DNA from: Permianibacter sp046297695
Lineage (GTDB): Bacteria > Pseudomonadota > Gammaproteobacteria > Enterobacterales > Permianibacteraceae
Reading direction: 5' to 3'
DNA: 25,504 bases
Assembly (NCBI GenBank): GCA_046297695.1
Contig: JBKBHF010000052.1
Location: forward strand, 1-25,504
Shown here: positions 23,233-25,504 of the stretch, in pieces
How the letters are laid out: every line of letters begins with the position of its first letter
Position numbering within the stretch: position 1 is the stretch's first letter
Program-made: the position numbers and the translations under genes
Notes under the pieces: generated by a model
The model's database searches: none
Told to the model about the DNA's origin: nothing
The model's input: only the letters and a program-made list of their open reading frames with translations

Positions 23233-23634
23233 TCAGTCGGGCAGCGGTGTCGCCAGCATCTGGATACCTTGCCGGCCGCCTTGCAAGGCAAAACCCGCCA
23301 AGCTGTCGAGATCGGCGTCCGGGTGTGCCAACACCTGTTGCAGCATCGGCAAGTTCAATCCGGTCAGGACTTTCAGCAAATGGCGCTGCGCCAGACTGGT
23401 AACTGCTGCGGTCAAAGCTGGGCTGGCGCTGTCGACCAACAGCAACACGCCGCTGCCGGTGTCAAGCTGCTCCAGCCGTTGCTCCAGATGTGGCAGCAAG
23501 ACCTCGCCGGTCATCTCCTGATTGACCATCAGCGCCATGCAGTTTAACGCCAGCTCGTCCTGCTGGCTGTCGAGCTGACGCAGCAACTGGCTGGCGCAAC
23601 CGTCGTGACTCAGGATCAACAAGCCGATGCTCAT
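23233..23634 (-). CDS. Man-type PTS EIIA domain protein (orphan)
   Basis: This 133-residue cytosolic protein has the fold signature of the mannose-family EIIA domain. It has a short beta strand leading to H10 (IGLLILSHDG, the phosphorylated His in E. coli ManX) and GVLLLVD with D68 in the position that supports that His. The C-terminal LTGLNLPMLQQVL block is also present. The usual GGSPFN after that Asp is replaced by SASPAL. The start at 23634 follows from the family N-terminus; an upstream Met at 23718 would add 28 unrelated residues inside rapZ. It lies 7 bp after rapZ. No HPr, EI, EIIB or EIIC is present in the window, so a regulatory role is more likely than sugar import. Confidence 0.85.
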   Translation of the reverse strand: MSIGLLILSHDGCASQLLRQLDSQQDELALNCMALMVNQEMTGEVLLPHLEQRLEQLDTGSGVLLLVDSASPALTAAVTSLAQRHLLKVLTGLNLPMLQQVLAHPDADLDSLAGFALQGGRQGIQMLATPLPD

Positions 23635-23641
23635 GGCGGAC

Positions 23642-24487
23642 TCACTTGATATCGCGATGGCGGACTTGGGTATGCGGCCGCTTCTGGCGGAAATGCGCCG
23701 CCCGTTGTTCGGCGACATAAACCGAGCGGGGCTGGCCGCCGGTGCAGCCGATGGCGACGGTCAGATAGGAGCGGTTTTCCTGCTCGAACCGGGGCAACCA
23801 GGTTTCGAGAAAAATGCGCACCTGCCAGATGAACTCGGCGACGCGTGGCTGCTGCTCAAAAAAATGGATCACCGGCTCGTCGCGACCGCTGTGCGGCCGC
23901 AGCACCGGGTCCCAGTGCGGGTTGGCAAGGCAGCGGGCGTCGAACACATAATCGGCATCGATCGGCACGCCGTTCTTGTAGCCAAACGACTCGAACAGAA
24001 TGTCGAGCCGGGCGCCTTCACGGCCGAGCACGCGATCCAGCACCAGTTCGCGCAGCTTGTTGCTCGACAGCATGGTGGTGTCAATGAGCAGATCGGCGCG
24101 GCTGGCGATCGGGCTCAGCAGTTCCCGCTCGCGGGCGATGGCCTCGTTCAGCGACAGCCCGGCATGGGTCAGTGGGTGCCGGCGCCGGGTTTCGCTGAAT
24201 CGCTTCAGCAAGGTGCTTTCCTCGGCGTCGGTGAAAATGACCAGCGGCCGAGGCCCTTGCCGGGCGAGCTCGTCATAGACCTGCTCAAACTGGGCCAGCT
24301 CGTCGAGCTGGTTGCGGGCATCGATGGAAAAGGCGAGTTCGGCGTGATCGTGACCGACTTTCTGGATCAGGCTCGGCAGCAGGCTGACCGGAATGTTGTC
24401 GACGCAGTAGTAGCCCTGATCTTCCAGCGCCCGCAAGGCGACGGATTTGCCGGAACCGGAGCGACCACTGAGCAGAACCAGAGACAT
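23642..24487 (-). CDS. rapZ: RapZ (YvcJ) nucleotide-binding RNase adaptor
   Basis: In E. coli RapZ binds the small RNAs GlmY/GlmZ and guides RNase E, which links glucosamine-6-phosphate level to GlmS. In other bacteria its role is less clear. The 281-residue product has the Walker A motif GRSGSGKS (8-15), the YCVDNIP block and the conserved FESFGYKNGVPIDADYVFD region. The C-terminal domain reads GCTGGQPRS (247-255), where E. coli has GCTGGKHRS. The basic tail after HR is also shorter than in E. coli. The start at 24487 gives the exact family N-terminus (MSLVLLSGRSG); an upstream Met at 24580 adds 31 unsupported residues. The EIIA gene follows in the same operon. Confidence 0.95.
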   Translation of the reverse strand: MSLVLLSGRSGSGKSVALRALEDQGYYCVDNIPVSLLPSLIQKVGHDHAELAFSIDARNQLDELAQFEQVYDELARQGPRPLVIFTDAEESTLLKRFSETRRRHPLTHAGLSLNEAIARERELLSPIASRADLLIDTTMLSSNKLRELVLDRVLGREGARLDILFESFGYKNGVPIDADYVFDARCLANPHWDPVLRPHSGRDEPVIHFFEQQPRVAEFIWQVRIFLETWLPRFEQENRSYLTVAIGCTGGQPRSVYVAEQRAAHFRQKRPHTQVRHRDIK

Positions 24488-24522
24488 GAGGCGGTGACGC
24501 CGAAGCTTTCCAATGTGGGCAA

Positions 24523-24528
24523 AGTGTA
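24523..24528 (-). promoter_or_regulatory. Possible -10 box of rapZ
   Basis: TACACT on the minus strand lies 36 bp before the rapZ ATG and downstream of the hpf terminator, where a separate promoter is expected. No convincing -35 box accompanies it. Confidence 0.3.
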
Positions 24529-24650
24529 GCACGCCAGTGCTGACAGATTGGTGAAAAAACGCTCGGCGCTGGTCTTCCAAACCATGCGTCGGGCACGCGG
24601 GCTGGCGTACCAGTGCCAGGCTTTACGGCCAGGCAAAACCTGCGGGCAAA

Positions 24651-24676
24651 ACAAAAGGGGCTGATGCCCCTTTTGT
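24651..24676 (-). terminator. Intrinsic terminator between hpf and rapZ
   Basis: ACAAAAGGGG (24651-24660) pairs perfectly with CCCCTTTTGT (24667-24676) around CTGATG. On the minus strand the stem ends in CCCCTTTTGTTTTG. It separates rpoN-hpf from rapZ-EIIA, which implies two transcription units. Confidence 0.85.
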
Positions 24677-24746
24677 CAGTGACAACCGCGTTATCCGAAG
24701 CGTCGGGTTGTCGGTAAAATCAGGTTGCCGTGAACTGCTTGTGCGC

Positions 24747-25034
24747 TCAGTGACCGCGCATCATTTCCTTGTGTTTCTTGACCTGCCGATCGAGCTTGTC
24801 GATCAACATATCAATGGCCGCATACATGTCTCCGTCTTCGCAGTCGGCAAACAGTTCACCGCCGTTGACGTTCAACTTGGCCTCGGCTTTCTGGCGCAGC
24901 TTCTCGACACTGAGAATGACATGGACGTTGTTGATGTGGTCGAAATGGCGGGTGAGCTTTTCGAATTTTTCGTTTACGAAGCTGCGCAAGGCATCAGTGA
25001 TCTCGACATGATGACCGGTCAGGTTGATTTGCAT
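24747..25034 (-). CDS. hpf: Short ribosome hibernation promoting factor HPF
   Basis: HPF binds the 30S decoding region and, in gammaproteobacteria, helps form inactive 100S ribosome dimers in stationary phase. The 95-residue product has exactly the length of E. coli HPF and the same beta-alpha-beta-beta-beta-alpha layout. It starts MQINLTGHHVEIT and ends in the basic helix DKLDRQVKKHKEM. The long-form dimerisation domain is absent, so a separate RMF would be expected elsewhere. The ATG at 25034 follows AGAGGAAG at good spacing. It lies 161 bp after rpoN, its usual neighbour, and ends before a terminator where ptsN would normally follow. Confidence 0.95.
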   Translation of the reverse strand: MQINLTGHHVEITDALRSFVNEKFEKLTRHFDHINNVHVILSVEKLRQKAEAKLNVNGGELFADCEDGDMYAAIDMLIDKLDRQVKKHKEMMRGH

Positions 25035-25195
25035 AGTGGCTTCCTCTTTCAGCGCCAGACCAATGGCCGTCGCAGCAAGCGATGCGGTCCGTCGTCATGG
25101 CTGCACTTACAACATGGTGCAAATCGGCGGGCTTTTCAAGCGCCAAATCGGTGGAATTGCCCGGAACTTCGACGGCCGTCAAAGGTCGGCTGAAT

Positions 25196-25504
25196 TCAGA
25201 CCAGGGATTTGCGCTCGCTGGACGGCGGTATGTTCATGGCTTCACGGTATTTCGCCACCGTGCGGCGGGCGACCATGATGCCTTCCTTGGTCAGCAGTTC
25301 GGCGATCTGGCTGTCACTGAGCGGCTTGTTGGCTTCTTCCGAATCGATCAGCTTGCGGATGCGGGCCCGAATGGCGGTGCTGGAGGCTTCGCCACCGGCA
25401 GCGGTGGCGACATGGCTGGAGTAGAAGAACTTCAGCTCGAAAATGCCGCGCGGCGTGTGCATGTATTTCTTGGGGGTGACGCGCGAGATGGTCGACTCGT
25501 GCAT
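25196..25504 (-). CDS. rpoN: RNA polymerase sigma-54 factor, C-terminal part (cut by window end)
   Basis: Only the last 102 residues are inside the window, and the gene continues past 25504. They include the helix-turn-helix opening MHESTISRVTPKKYMHTPRG, the conserved FELKFFYSSHV segment and the RpoN box ARRTVAKYRE, which reads the -24 promoter element. The C-terminus (SERKSLV) matches E. coli RpoN (QRKQLV) in length. Sigma-54 directs nitrogen, motility and other enhancer-dependent genes. The methionine at the window edge is internal and not a start. hpf follows downstream, as in most proteobacteria. Confidence 0.97.
   Translation of the reverse strand: MHESTISRVTPKKYMHTPRGIFELKFFYSSHVATAAGGEASSTAIRARIRKLIDSEEANKPLSDSQIAELLTKEGIMVARRTVAKYREAMNIPPSSERKSLV

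Noticed and set aside
24488..24580. Longer rapZ start
   Set aside because: The 31 extra residues have no match to the family N-terminus and would cover the likely promoter. M at 24487 gives the exact RapZ opening.
1..25504. Defence island, prophage, insertion sequence or CRISPR array
   Set aside because: No transposase, integrase, Cas, restriction or toxin-antitoxin signature and no regularly spaced direct repeats were seen. Apart from the receptor and the left repeats, everything is conserved core genome.

Overview
The window is GC-rich chromosomal DNA from a gammaproteobacterium. This is judged from the near full-length similarity of MreB, HPF, RapZ, RNase G, PepB and DksA to their E. coli counterparts, and from the conserved order mreB-mreC-mreD-maf-rng-yhdP-nit-tldD followed by darP/pmbA, an arrangement I recall from pseudomonad-like gammaproteobacteria. 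I cannot name the genus. I see no insertion sequence, phage gene, CRISPR array, tRNA or rRNA.

Layout. Positions 1-930 hold no gene I can support; the stretch is a dense run of unrelated hairpin/palindrome elements ending in the dksA terminator. Minus-strand dksA (975-2060) has a Lys/Ala/Pro histone-H1-like N-terminal extension of about 200 residues. A small minus-strand Rieske ferredoxin (2243-2578) follows, divergent from a plus-strand ribA-pepB pair (2697-4637).

The long plus-strand cell-shape and envelope block runs from 4916 to 16176: mreB, mreC, mreD, maf, rng, yhdP, nit and tldD, mostly joined by ATGA/TGATG stop-start overlaps. Within it, mreC has no ATG/GTG/TTG at the position equivalent to the E. 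coli start and appears to begin at ATT. It lies behind a perfect 11-bp GC-rich hairpin that separates it from mreB. A bidirectional terminator follows tldD.

On the minus strand, darP (16260-16802) lies directly downstream of a TonB-dependent receptor gene (16808-18928). The receptor gene separates darP from its usual divergent neighbour pmbA (19051-20433). TldD and PmbA/TldE should form the two-subunit TldD/TldE protease. A CPA2-type antiporter gene (20495-21703) follows pmbA.

The last block is on the minus strand and, in transcription order, reads rpoN (partial, cut by the window end), hpf, terminator, rapZ, a Man-type PTS EIIA, mgtE. Compared with the familiar rpoN-hpf-ptsN-rapZ-npr layout, ptsN and HPr (and EI) are absent here, which leaves an orphan EIIA. 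RapZ also carries a changed C-terminal pocket motif.

Overall this is a housekeeping region, and I did not find a defence island or a clearly new multi-gene system. The best leads are the AUU start plus hairpin of mreC, the H1-like DksA, the pruned PTS locus with altered RapZ, the paired hairpins ahead of rng, and the hairpin-dense intergenic stretch.
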